Source: Ottowia flava
Lineage (GTDB): Bacteria > Pseudomonadota > Gammaproteobacteria > Burkholderiales > Burkholderiaceae_C
Direction: 5' to 3'
Assembly (NCBI RefSeq): GCF_008017535.1
Contig: NZ_VRUA01000012.1
Location: 1 to 64,000 of the forward strand
Length of the DNA stretch: 64,000 nucleotides
This document shows positions 49,173 through 57,523 of the stretch, in pieces (position 1 is the first letter of the stretch; each line of letters starts with the position of its first letter). Under the pieces are notes generated by a model. It saw nothing but the letters and a program-made list of their open reading frames with translations. It was not told the origin of the DNA and did no database searches. The translations under genes and the position numbers were made by a program.

Positions 49173-50248
49173 GCGTCCATGCCATCGCCGCCGAAGACGC
49201 GCTGGCGCGTCTGGCCACGTTCAGCGCCGTGATCGACGCGCGCAGTGAAAGCGAATGGGCGCACGACCGGCTGCCGGGGGCACTGAACTGGCCCAGCCTG
49301 CACGACGACGAGCGCGTGCGCGTGGGCACGCTGTACAAGCAGGTCAGCCCGTTTGAAGCGCAGAAGGTCGGCGCCGCGCTGGTGGCGCGCAACATCGCCT
49401 CGCACATCGAGCGCGAGGTGCTGGACAAACCCAAGAACTGGCAGCCCCTGCTGTACTGCTGGCGCGGCGGCAAACGCAGCGGTTCGCTGGCGCTGATCCT
49501 GGGGCAGATCGGCTTCAAGGTGCATTTGATCGAAGGCGGCTACAAGGCCTTTCGCCGCGCCATGCTGGCTGACCTGCCAGTGCAGGTCGCGCGCCTGCGC
49601 TACCGCGTGGTGTGCGGGCCCACGGGCTCGGGCAAGACGCGCCTGCTGCATGCGCTGCGCGACGCCGGCGCGCAGGTGCTGGACCTCGAAGGGCTGGCCA
49701 GCCACCGCGCGTCGGTGTTGGGGCTGATTCCCGGCCAACCGCAGCCGTCACAAAAGCGCTTTGAAATGCTGGTGTGGGAAACGCTGCGCGCCTTCGACCC
49801 GGCACGGCCGGTGTACGTGGAGGCCGAAAGCAAGAAGGTCGGCAACGTCACCCTGTCCGATGCGCTGATCGACGCCATGCGCGCCAGCCCCTGCCTGCGC
49901 GTGGATTTGTCGGAAGACGAGCGCGTGGCGCTGCTGCTGGAGGACTACCCGTTCTTCGTGCAAGACCCCGACTTCTTCTGCCAGCGGCTGGACACCCTGG
50001 TCGCGCTGCGCGGCCGCGCCGTGGTGGACGAATGGAAGGCGCTGGTGCGCAGCGGCCAGACCGAGGCCGTGGTGCGCGACCTGCTGGCGCGCCACTACGA
50101 CCCGGGTTACGCCACGTCCACGCGGCGCAACTTCACGCACTTTGATGCGGCCCAGCCCGTCGTGCTGGCCGACCGCTCGGGCACCGCGCTGGCGCATGCC
50201 AGCGCCGAGATCCTGGCCGCGCCGCCGCCCCACTCACCGTCGCCCTGA
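49169..50248 (+). CDS. mnmH: tRNA 2-selenouridine synthase
   Basis: A 359-residue enzyme that replaces sulfur with selenium at the wobble uridine of certain tRNAs through a geranylated intermediate. The N-terminal rhodanese domain has its catalytic Cys in LLYCWRGGKRSGSLA (about residue 93). A P-loop VCGPTGSGKTRLLHAL (about 151-163) starts the C-terminal ATPase-like domain. The GTG start overlaps the tesA stop by 4 bp, so translation is coupled. selD, needed for selenophosphate, is not in this window. Confidence 0.95.
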   Translation: MSVHAIAAEDALARLATFSAVIDARSESEWAHDRLPGALNWPSLHDDERVRVGTLYKQVSPFEAQKVGAALVARNIASHIEREVLDKPKNWQPLLYCWRGGKRSGSLALILGQIGFKVHLIEGGYKAFRRAMLADLPVQVARLRYRVVCGPTGSGKTRLLHALRDAGAQVLDLEGLASHRASVLGLIPGQPQPSQKRFEMLVWETLRAFDPARPVYVEAESKKVGNVTLSDALIDAMRASPCLRVDLSEDERVALLLEDYPFFVQDPDFFCQRLDTLVALRGRAVVDEWKALVRSGQTEAVVRDLLARHYDPGYATSTRRNFTHFDAAQPVVLADRSGTALAHASAEILAAPPPHSPSP

Positions 50249-50281
50249 CCCCGCGCCGTGGCGCGAAAGGAACCCAGAACC

Positions 50282-51595
50282 ATGTCCTCACTCGCCACCC
50301 GCCCCTGGGTTCCCGCTGCGCCGGAAGCGCACGTGCAAGCCCTGGCCAAGCAGATGGCCACGCTGGACGCGTCCGCGCTGGTCGCACGTCTGGACGAACT
50401 GGTGGCCGACAACCACCGCATCCACGACGAGCAGGGCATCAACCTCAACCCCGCCAGCAACGTCATGAACCCGGCGGCCGAGGCGCTGCTGGCGCGTGGC
50501 CTGGGCAGCCGCGCCTCACTGGGCTACCCCGGCGACAAGTACGAAGTGGGCCTGGAAGCGATCGAGCAGATCGAAGTGATGGCCGCCAGTCTGGCGGCGC
50601 AGGTGTTCGATGCGCGCTTTGCCGAAGTGCGTGTGGCCTCCGGCGCGTTGTCCAACCTGTACGTCTTCATGGCCACCTGCCGCGCGGGCGACCGCATCAT
50701 CGCGCCGCCGCCGGACGTGGGCGGGCACGTCACGCACCACCAGGCCGGCGCGGCGGGCTGGTTCGGCCTGCAGACCGTGGCCGCGCCCATCGACGCGCAG
50801 CGCTACAGCATCGACGTGGACGCCCTGCGCAAGCTGGCGCACGAGGTCAAGCCGCGCCTGATCACCGCGGGCGGCAGCCTCAACCTGTTCGAACACCCGG
50901 TGGCCGACCTGCGCGCCATCGCGGACGAGGTCGGCGCCTGGCTGATGTTCGACGCGGCGCACCTGTCGGGCATGTTCGCCGGCCGCGCGTGGAAGAACCC
51001 GCTGGCCGAAGGTGCGCACGCCATGACGATGAGCACCTACAAGAGCCTGGGCGGCCCCGCCGGCGGCCTGATCGTGACGAATGAAGCCGAGTTGGCCGAG
51101 CGCCTGGACGCCATTGCCTACCCGGGCCTGACCGCCAACTTCGACCCCGGCCGCGTGGCCGCGCTGGCGCGTGGGCTGATCGACTGGACCGTGCACGGCC
51201 CTGACTATGCTCGCGCGATGCAGGCCACGGCCCAGGCCTTGGCGCAGGCGCTGGCGGCGCTGGGCCTGCCGGTCTACGCGATGGACCGTGGCGCCACCAG
51301 CTCGCACCAATTGGCGTTGGAAGCCGCGCGTTGGGGTGGCGGGCAGCGCGCCGCGCGGCAGATGGCCCAGTCCGGTCTGCTGGCCTGCGGCATTGGCCTG
51401 CCGATCAAAGCGGTGGACGGGGATTTGAACGGGCTGCGCCTGGGCACGCCCGAGATCGTGCGCCTGGGCATGGGCCCGGCCGACATGCCCGTGCTGGCGG
51501 GGCTGATCGCCCGCGCGCTGGCGGGGGAAACGGTGGCCACAGAAGTGGCGGCGTTCCGCCGGCGCTTCAGCGGCGTGCACTACGTCATCGCCTGA
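50282..51595 (+). CDS. SHMT-fold PLP enzyme with non-canonical active site
   Basis: A 437-residue fold-type I PLP enzyme clearly related to serine hydroxymethyltransferase, with conserved features such as YPGDKYEVG, GHVTHHQAG and FDAAHLSGM. The PLP lysine would be Lys254 in STYKSLGGPAGG, but the residue before it is Tyr instead of the near-invariant His (THKT), and the IASENY motif that holds a catalytic Glu is NPASNV here. It is therefore unlikely to be the housekeeping GlyA; a beta-hydroxy amino acid lyase or an alpha-methylserine-type enzyme is possible. The start ATG 50282 has AAAGGA upstream; a GTG at 50258 is an alternative. It follows mnmH by 33 bp. Confidence 0.82.
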   Translation: MSSLATRPWVPAAPEAHVQALAKQMATLDASALVARLDELVADNHRIHDEQGINLNPASNVMNPAAEALLARGLGSRASLGYPGDKYEVGLEAIEQIEVMAASLAAQVFDARFAEVRVASGALSNLYVFMATCRAGDRIIAPPPDVGGHVTHHQAGAAGWFGLQTVAAPIDAQRYSIDVDALRKLAHEVKPRLITAGGSLNLFEHPVADLRAIADEVGAWLMFDAAHLSGMFAGRAWKNPLAEGAHAMTMSTYKSLGGPAGGLIVTNEAELAERLDAIAYPGLTANFDPGRVAALARGLIDWTVHGPDYARAMQATAQALAQALAALGLPVYAMDRGATSSHQLALEAARWGGGQRAARQMAQSGLLACGIGLPIKAVDGDLNGLRLGTPEIVRLGMGPADMPVLAGLIARALAGETVATEVAAFRRRFSGVHYVIA

Positions 51596-51631
51596 AGCGA
51601 GCCGATAGACAAGGGCTCTGTCTCGCCCAAA

Positions 51632-51658
51632 AGAAACGGGCGCACAGCGCCCGTTTCT
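51632..51658. terminator. bidirectional intrinsic terminator
   Basis: Stem AGAAACGGGCGC / GCGCCCGTTTCT with loop ACA between the convergent SHMT-like gene and the small basic protein gene. Confidence 0.85.
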
Positions 51659-51704
51659 GGATTCGTCCGACGCAGATGAACGGCATCGGTGGCGGTGCCC
51701 GGCT

Positions 51705-51914
51705 TCAGTCTCCGCTGCCGCCGTTCCCACCTTCGCCGCCGCCCTCGCCGCCCGCACCGTCTCCAGCTTCGCCGGTTTCATCCGGACCCTGGCCTTCGCC
51801 GTCAGGAATCAGGCCTGCCTTGCGGTCGGCCTTGGCCCGCGCCTTGTCTTCCTTCTTGCGTTTCTTTTCCAGCTCGCGCTGGCGCTTTTCGTAACCGTAG
51901 TTGGGGGTTGCCAA
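51705..51914 (-). CDS. small basic protein with acidic glycine-rich tail
   Basis: A 69-residue protein starting at TTG (51912-51914) with a good AAGGAG 9 bases upstream. The N-terminal half YEKRQRELEKKRKKEDKARA is a strongly basic, probably helical segment. The C-terminal half is Gly/Glu/Asp-rich and disordered. Similar small proteins beginning MATPNYGYEKRQRE occur widely in Burkholderiales, from memory; function unknown, possibly RNA- or ribosome-binding. It lies 14 bp after the DUF2189 gene on the same strand. Confidence 0.8.
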   Translation of the reverse strand: MATPNYGYEKRQRELEKKRKKEDKARAKADRKAGLIPDGEGQGPDETGEAGDGAGGEGGGEGGNGGSGD

Positions 51915-51928
51915 TTCAGCAGTCTCCT

Positions 51929-52819
51929 TCAGATGCGATCCACTTTACCATCCGCACCCTCAGCCGTCGCCGCAGGCGGCTCCTGCCAGCGCACGGCGCC
52001 GCGGTAGGCGTGCCAAGTGGCGTGGCCGAGCAGCGGGCCGATCAGCACAAAGCCCGCGCCCCAGGTGGCCAAGGCCACGGCGATGAGCAGCGTGATCAGA
52101 AAGCCCCACCACAGCATCGTGATTGGGTTCGCAAACATGACGCGGATGCTGGTGATGGCGGCACTGATGGCATCGGTGTCGCGGTCCAGGATCATCGGAA
52201 TCGACACCACCGCCGTCGAATACACCAGCAGCGCAAACACACCGCCCACGGCCAGGTAGACCAGCACGAATTCCAGGTTCTCCGGGTTGAAGATCGCCTG
52301 CAACACGCCTGCGGTGGACGGCATGCCGGTGTTGAAGAACACGGCAAACACCACCAGCGACGCGCGGCCCCACAGCAACTCCAGCACGATCAGCACCAGC
52401 ACCAGCATGCCCATGCTGCGCAGGTGCTGGTCCCAGCAGGTGAGCGAGGCCGACAGCTCGGGCGCAATGCCCAATTCACGCCGGCGGCTCACTTCATACA
52501 AGCCCATCGCCAGAAATGGGCCGACCAGCAGACAGCCCGACGCGATCGACATCACGTATTCCGGGCTGTTGCGGAACACCAGCGTCAGCACCGCCGCCAT
52601 CGCCCAAAAGCACAGGCCGTAGAAAATGCCGATCCCCGGCGCCGCCATGAAGTCGGCCCAACCCTGGCGCAGCCAGCGCAGCGGGTCCATCAAGCCCAGC
52701 GGCACCATCACCGCCATCGGCACAGTCGACGGCGGCGGCACGTAGGGCTGGTAGGCGGTGCCATCGCCGTTGGCAGCAGGCGGTGCGGGCGAAGGGCTGG
52801 TCGAAGGGGTTTCTGACAT
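51929..52819 (-). CDS. DUF2189 family membrane protein
   Basis: A 296-residue integral membrane protein of the uncharacterised DUF2189 family with six or seven transmembrane helices. DPLRWLRQGWADFMAAPGIG (about residues 45-64) and IFYGLCFWAMAAVLTLVF form the characteristic entry into the first helix, and the later NPITMLWWGFLITLLIAVAL segment is also recognisable. A Pro/Ser-rich cytoplasmic N-terminus precedes the membrane part. It is probably cotranscribed with the small basic protein gene. Confidence 0.88.
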   Translation of the reverse strand: MSETPSTSPSPAPPAANGDGTAYQPYVPPPSTVPMAVMVPLGLMDPLRWLRQGWADFMAAPGIGIFYGLCFWAMAAVLTLVFRNSPEYVMSIASGCLLVGPFLAMGLYEVSRRRELGIAPELSASLTCWDQHLRSMGMLVLVLIVLELLWGRASLVVFAVFFNTGMPSTAGVLQAIFNPENLEFVLVYLAVGGVFALLVYSTAVVSIPMILDRDTDAISAAITSIRVMFANPITMLWWGFLITLLIAVALATWGAGFVLIGPLLGHATWHAYRGAVRWQEPPAATAEGADGKVDRI

Positions 52820-52977
52820 GGGCGAGGCAGGCGCCTGGTGCGCGGGGTTCGATGCGGCGGCCGACGCAACTGGCCGCTGGGTTGCTATACGAAGTGCAGC
52901 TTATCGGCGCCCATGCACGCCCACAAGCCGGGCTTTCACCCACGTGTGACACGGAGCGGCCAGCGAAATTGACGATG

Positions 52978-54057
52978 TCAAGGCGACGGTTCGTGCCAGA
53001 TCCGCTGCCACACGGCACGCCAGGCCGGGCCGATGCCCTCGCGCGACAGCGCCGCGCCAGCGTCGGCCGGCGCCCGCAGCGGTGGTGCGACTTCTTCCCA
53101 GGGGCCACCGGCCGCGCGCCGCGCCACGCCGAAGTTGAAGGTGTAGGCCGGCTCCAGCCCCATGCGCAAATCGCTCAAGACCAGCAACTCCGTGCCCGGA
53201 CTGACCTGCGAAGTGCCCACGGCGGGTGCCTCTGGCCGCGCCTCGGCCCGCATGAACCTGTGGTTGAACCAGGTCAGGCGCTGCACCGCCGGCAGCGTGG
53301 CCACCGCCTGCAGGGCCGCGCGGTCGCTGGTGTGCGCTTCAAAGCGCATCGGCCCACGGTCCGCCACCAGCGAACGGTCGCCCACCACGTAACCCTCCGG
53401 CGTCATCGCCACCACGCGCCACAGCAAGGTGTTGAAAGGCATGGGCACCGAAAAGCGCGGGACGTCCGCCAGCCCCAGCTGCGCCAGCGCGGCCTCGGCG
53501 GCGCGCTCGACCATCGACTTGGCCAGCACCGACCAGCCCAGGTACGCCGTCGACAACATCAGCCCCGCCACCAATGCGCCCTGCGCCAACGGCCTGCGCG
53601 GCACCGCCCAGGCCACCACGCAGGCGGCCAGCAGCCAGACGGTGTAGAGCGGGTCGATGATGAACACGCTGGACCACATGGTCGGTTGCAGCGGCAGCGG
53701 CCACCACAGCTGTGTGCCGTACACCGTAAAGCCGTCGAGCAGCGGGTGCGTCACCAGCGCCAGCAGAATGGCCCAGAACCAGGCGCGCGGCGCTTCGGCC
53801 ACGCGCCCGCCGCGCCGCCGAAAAAAGGCCCAGATCGCCCACGCGACGAAGGGCAGCACCAGCGCGGAATGCGTCAGGCTGCGGTGCCAGGTCATCAGGG
53901 CGACCGGGTCGTCGGTGAACAGCGCGATCGGCAGGCTGTCCAGATCCGGCAGCGTGCCCAGCGCCGCACCCGCCAGCAGCGCCGCGCGCCGGTGCCCGGG
54001 CGGCACGGCCACCGCGGCGACGGCGCCGCCCAGCACGATCTGGGAAATGGAATCCAT
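52978..54057 (-). CDS. membrane-bound metal-dependent hydrolase, YdjM-like
   Basis: A 359-residue inner membrane protein of the YdjM/LexA-binding family (PF04307). The metal-binding signature is spread as GTLPDLDSL, WHRSLTHSALVLPFVAW and ALVTHPLLDGF, all within the first 120 residues, with helices around them. The C-terminal half is soluble and beta-rich with no recognised family. ATG 54055-54057 is preceded by a G-rich stretch; a longer frame upstream looks non-coding. Function in envelope or phospholipid metabolism is only inferred for the family. Confidence 0.85.
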   Translation of the reverse strand: MDSISQIVLGGAVAAVAVPPGHRRAALLAGAALGTLPDLDSLPIALFTDDPVALMTWHRSLTHSALVLPFVAWAIWAFFRRRGGRVAEAPRAWFWAILLALVTHPLLDGFTVYGTQLWWPLPLQPTMWSSVFIIDPLYTVWLLAACVVAWAVPRRPLAQGALVAGLMLSTAYLGWSVLAKSMVERAAEAALAQLGLADVPRFSVPMPFNTLLWRVVAMTPEGYVVGDRSLVADRGPMRFEAHTSDRAALQAVATLPAVQRLTWFNHRFMRAEARPEAPAVGTSQVSPGTELLVLSDLRMGLEPAYTFNFGVARRAAGGPWEEVAPPLRAPADAGAALSREGIGPAWRAVWQRIWHEPSP

Positions 54058-54126
54058 GAAACGCCCCCCATGAACACCGCTCGTCGCGGCCTCTGAATTC
54101 AGACCCAACAGGCCACTGGCCATTCA

Positions 54127-54160
54127 ACTGCCTGCGCAGGCAGCTACTCTAAGCGTAGCA
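54127..54160 (-). repeat. dispersed triple-palindrome repeat, copy 20 (short)
   Basis: Contains CCTGCGCAGG and a left hairpin GCTAC-tctaagc-GTAGC, a compensated variant of GCTAT/ATAGC. The third dyad is absent. Confidence 0.75.
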
Positions 54161-54296
54161 GTCGGCGCCTTTTGCGCAGGTTTTTGGCAGTTGGCCCTGG
54201 GTTGTGCGGTGTGTGAGGTGCCGCAAAAATCGGCGTCAAATTACACTTTGAAACCTGCACCGATGTACCCCCCTCTTGCTGCAACCCATCGTCACC

Positions 54297-55478
54297 ATGC
54301 CTTTGTACCGTTTTCTGCTGCTCCTTCTTTTGCCTGCGCTCCTGGTCGCCTGCGGCGGCGGCGACGACGGTGACGACGCGCCGCCCACGCCCGCCACGTA
54401 CGAACATTTCTGGGTCGGCAACCCGGACGCCAAAGCGCAAACCGCCCAGCCGCTCGAGCCGTCCACCATGATCATGGGCGGCGGCCCGGCAGACGTGGAC
54501 AGCGCCTTCCAATGGATGATCGCCCGCAGCGGAGTGCGCCCCGGCACAGGGGGCCGCCTGGTGGTGCTGCGCGCGGTGCGCAACTTCAACGACGACTACA
54601 ACCCCTACGTCTTCTACAGCGACGTAGGGGAAGCGACCAGCGGCAGCGCACGGCCCGGCTGGGTCGGCGGCGCAGCCATGGGCCTGACTTCGGTCGAGAC
54701 CCTGATCGTCCCCGACCGCGACGCCGCCAACGACCCGCACGTCAACGAGGTTCTGCGCAGCGCGCAGGTGGTCTTCATCGCCGGTGGCGACCAGGCCAAC
54801 TACATCCGCTACTGGAAGAACACGGCGCTTCATTCTTCGCTCAATGCCCTGATGACGCGCAACGTGCCGATCGGCGGCACCAGCGCTGGCCTGGCGGTGC
54901 TGGGCCAGTTCGATTTCTCGGCCCTCAACGACAGCGTGAGCTCGGCCGAAGCGCTGGCCGATCCGTTCAACCACTTCATGACGCTAGACCCGGACCCGCT
55001 CAGCCTGAGCGGTGGTTTTCTGGTACCAGGCAGCTTGAAGAACACCATCCTCGACAGCCACTTCGACGGGCGCAACCGCATGGGCCGGCTGATGACCTTC
55101 GTGTCGCGCCTGGTGGCGCCCATCGGCACCAGCGGCTGCGCGGGCGGCATCCTTGCGGCCGGCACCTCGCCGCAGAACGGCGCGCGCGCCATCGGCGTCA
55201 GCGAAGACACCGCCCTGCTGATCGAAGGCGACGGCCTGCGCACGCCCTATACCGGCCGCCGCGCCACCAACCCCGGGCTCAGCACCGAAGGCGCAATCTA
55301 CTTCGTGCGGCCGCTGCAGGCGCCCACGGTGTGCGCGCGCGGCACTCCGCTGAGCGCCCCGGCCATGGCGATCAACAAGCTGACCGATGACACCGTCTTC
55401 AACCTGAGCGACTGGAGCGGCCTGCCGACCTACTTGGTCGATGTGGTGAACGGGGTGCTGAGCCGCGATCCGTACTGA
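54297..55478 (+). CDS. cyanophycinase-like peptidase S51 lipoprotein
   Basis: A 393-residue lipoprotein. The signal peptide MPLYRFLLLLLLPALLVAC contains the lipobox LVAC, so the mature protein is anchored to the outer or inner membrane and acts outside the cytoplasm. The catalytic domain is of the S51 family: the nucleophile is Ser196 in GGTSAGLAVLG, and IAGGDQANY is the preceding conserved block. Cyanophycinase cleaves cyanophycin (multi-L-arginyl-poly-L-aspartate). Extracellular versions allow bacteria to feed on cyanophycin released by cyanobacteria. The C-terminal 100 residues are less conserved. Confidence 0.85.
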   Translation: MPLYRFLLLLLLPALLVACGGGDDGDDAPPTPATYEHFWVGNPDAKAQTAQPLEPSTMIMGGGPADVDSAFQWMIARSGVRPGTGGRLVVLRAVRNFNDDYNPYVFYSDVGEATSGSARPGWVGGAAMGLTSVETLIVPDRDAANDPHVNEVLRSAQVVFIAGGDQANYIRYWKNTALHSSLNALMTRNVPIGGTSAGLAVLGQFDFSALNDSVSSAEALADPFNHFMTLDPDPLSLSGGFLVPGSLKNTILDSHFDGRNRMGRLMTFVSRLVAPIGTSGCAGGILAAGTSPQNGARAIGVSEDTALLIEGDGLRTPYTGRRATNPGLSTEGAIYFVRPLQAPTVCARGTPLSAPAMAINKLTDDTVFNLSDWSGLPTYLVDVVNGVLSRDPY

Positions 55479-55534
55479 CCAGACACGGGCCCGTAGGTTG
55501 TCATGGCGCGGCACCTTCCGCGTCAGAATTTATG

Positions 55535-55591
55535 CCAAACTGGCCTTCAGCCCTACAACCACCAGCGCGGCCAGCTATCGGATTGATAGCT
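55535..55591 (-). repeat. dispersed triple-palindrome repeat, copy 21
   Basis: Minus-strand copy: CAGCCCTACAACCACC then AGCTATCggattGATAGCT, a perfect 7-bp left hairpin. The core is CAGCGCGGCCAG. It lies between the convergent cyanophycinase-like and metC-like genes. Confidence 0.85.
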
Positions 55592-55637
55592 TGTTGCGCC
55601 GGCCAAAACCCCGTCCGCCGGGACCGCGGCCCGGCGC

Positions 55638-56855
55638 TCAGCCCTGCAGCGCCACGCTGACTGCCTGCGCCAGATCCGCCTGTAGATCCTCGGCCGCTTC
55701 CAGGCCCGTCGAAAAGCGCACCACCGTGCCGCGCGCCAGCTGCGCGGGCCAGCCGTTGGCGCGCATGCTGGCCAGGTCGTAGGGCACGACCAGGCTGACG
55801 GGGCCGCCCCAGCTGTAGCCCAGCTTGAACAGCCTCAGTGCGTCGCAGAACGCGTCGACCTGATCGGATGTGTAGCGGTCATCCACCACCACGCTGAACA
55901 GGCCGGCCGCCGCGCCGCCACCGCGTTCGTCGGCTGCACCACACAGCGCCTGCCAGTGCGTGTGACCGGGCGATCCACTCAGCGCCGGGTGCAGCACCTG
56001 GGCGAAGGCCGGCTGGCTCTGGCACCAGCGCGCCAGCGCGCGCGCAGCCTGGTCCTGCGCGCGGTAGCGCAGCGCGATGCTGGGCAGGGCGCGCAGCACG
56101 GCTTCGGCGTCGTTGGCGCCCACGCCCAGGCCCAGGCGCATGTGGGTGTGCTTGATCTTCAGGTGCAACGCATCGTCGCGCGTGGTCACCGCGCCCATCA
56201 GCACGTCGCCGCCGCCGCTGGGGTATTTGGTCAGGGCGTGGGCGCTGACGTCCACCGCCAGGCCTTGCCCGTCCAGGTTGAAAGCGTTGAAGGCCAGACC
56301 CGCGCCCCAGGTGTTGTCCAGCGCGCTGACCACGCCGCGTTCGCGGCACAGGCGCGTCTGGGCGATCAGGTCGGGCATTTCCATGGTGACGGAGCCCGCC
56401 GCCTCCAGCCACACCAGCTTGGTTTTCGGCGTGATGCGCGCGGCCAGGTCGGCCACGTCCATCGGGTCGTAGTACTGGTGGGCGATGCCGAAAGCGGCCA
56501 GTTCGCCCTCGGCCAGCGCCTTGTTGGGGCCGTAGGCGTTGTCGGGGATCAGCACCTCGTCGCCCGTTTTCAGCAGCGCCAGCGCGACGTTGGCGATGGC
56601 CGCCAACCCGCTGGGCACCAGCACGGTCTGCAGGCCGCCTTCCAGCGCGGCGATGCGCTCTTCCAGCACGAAAGTGGTGGGCGTGCCGTGCAGGCCGTAG
56701 GTGTAGCCGGCCTTGCTCTTCCAGTCGCGCGAGCGCATGGCGGCGGCGTTGGGGAAGATCACGGTGGAGGCCTTGAACACGCCCGGCTGGGGCGCGACGA
56801 AGCCCTCAGGCGGCTGGTAAGGGTGGTGGATGAGGTCGGTGATGGCGTCGGACAT
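55638..56855 (-). CDS. metC: cystathionine beta-lyase (MetC-type PLP enzyme)
   Basis: A 405-residue trans-sulfuration enzyme of the Cys/Met PLP family. The segments YGLHGTPTTFVLEERIAALE and SGLAAIANVALALLKTGDEV match cystathionine beta-lyase, with the PLP Lys in SAHALTKYPSGGGDVLMG (near residue 210). It converts cystathionine to homocysteine, pyruvate and ammonia in methionine synthesis. ATG 56853-56855 was taken; ATGs three and more codons upstream are alternatives. It is divergent from the DUF3617 gene. Methionine gamma-lyase remains a less likely alternative. Confidence 0.9.
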   Translation of the reverse strand: MSDAITDLIHHPYQPPEGFVAPQPGVFKASTVIFPNAAAMRSRDWKSKAGYTYGLHGTPTTFVLEERIAALEGGLQTVLVPSGLAAIANVALALLKTGDEVLIPDNAYGPNKALAEGELAAFGIAHQYYDPMDVADLAARITPKTKLVWLEAAGSVTMEMPDLIAQTRLCRERGVVSALDNTWGAGLAFNAFNLDGQGLAVDVSAHALTKYPSGGGDVLMGAVTTRDDALHLKIKHTHMRLGLGVGANDAEAVLRALPSIALRYRAQDQAARALARWCQSQPAFAQVLHPALSGSPGHTHWQALCGAADERGGGAAAGLFSVVVDDRYTSDQVDAFCDALRLFKLGYSWGGPVSLVVPYDLASMRANGWPAQLARGTVVRFSTGLEAAEDLQADLAQAVSVALQG

Positions 56856-56959
56856 GGTGGTCACATGGTATTGCACGCGCGCGCCGGACCGCTGTGGAGC
56901 CCGCCGCACGCTTCGCCGGACTATGATGCCCCGCATCCTCGCAATCCCGAGAATCCGCC

Positions 56960-57475
56960 ATGCGCCCCGTCGCCTTTGCCCCGCTTGCCCTGCTTGCCGC
57001 CTGCGTGGTGGCGCCACCGGCCATGGCCCAGAAAATCATGACGCCCGGCGGCTGGGAGATGACCAGCAGCATCACCCGCGAGCTGGCAGGCCAGCCGGTC
57101 GAGCAGATGGGCCGCCACACGCTGAAGATCTGCCTGACGCGCGAATTCCTGGCGGCCGAGCCCTACCTCAGCCCCGGCCTGGACGACGAACGCATGGCCG
57201 CGCGCCAGGCCAAGTGCACGTCGGAAGACCTGCAGCGCGACGGCGACAGCGCGTCCTGGGTCATGGCCTGCGAGCTGGCCGACGGCAGCCGCCTGCGGGC
57301 GCGCCTGCGCAACAGCGCCACCGCCGACCGCCTGACCACGCAAATGGTGCAGGACGTCGAACGCGGTGGCGGCGGCAAGGGCCGCGTGACCATCGCAGGC
57401 GAAGGCCGCTACATCGGCGAGTGCACCGAAGAAATGAGCAAGCCGGAACCGCCCAAGCCCGCCAAGAAGCCCTGA
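56960..57475 (+). CDS. DUF3617 family exported protein
   Basis: A 171-residue protein with a signal peptide ending in AMAQ (about residue 24). The mature part begins MTPGGWEMTSSITRELAGQ, close to the PGLWE start typical of DUF3617, and has three cysteines (ICLTREFL, AKCTSED and VMACELAD) that may form disulfides. It ends in a Lys/Pro-rich tail. DUF3617 proteins are periplasmic, of unknown role. It lies 48 bp before the SrkA kinase gene, so the two may be cotranscribed. Confidence 0.85.
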   Translation: MRPVAFAPLALLAACVVAPPAMAQKIMTPGGWEMTSSITRELAGQPVEQMGRHTLKICLTREFLAAEPYLSPGLDDERMAARQAKCTSEDLQRDGDSASWVMACELADGSRLRARLRNSATADRLTTQMVQDVERGGGGKGRVTIAGEGRYIGECTEEMSKPEPPKPAKKP

Positions 57476-57523
57476 GCCGCGCCGCGCGCCGCCCGGCACC
57501 CCGACGCGGGCCACAATCGGCGC

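Noticed and set aside
52880-52915. Possible repeat copy (TTGCTATACGAAGTGCAGCT)
   Set aside because: Only the left end is similar; hairpin and core are missing, so not counted.
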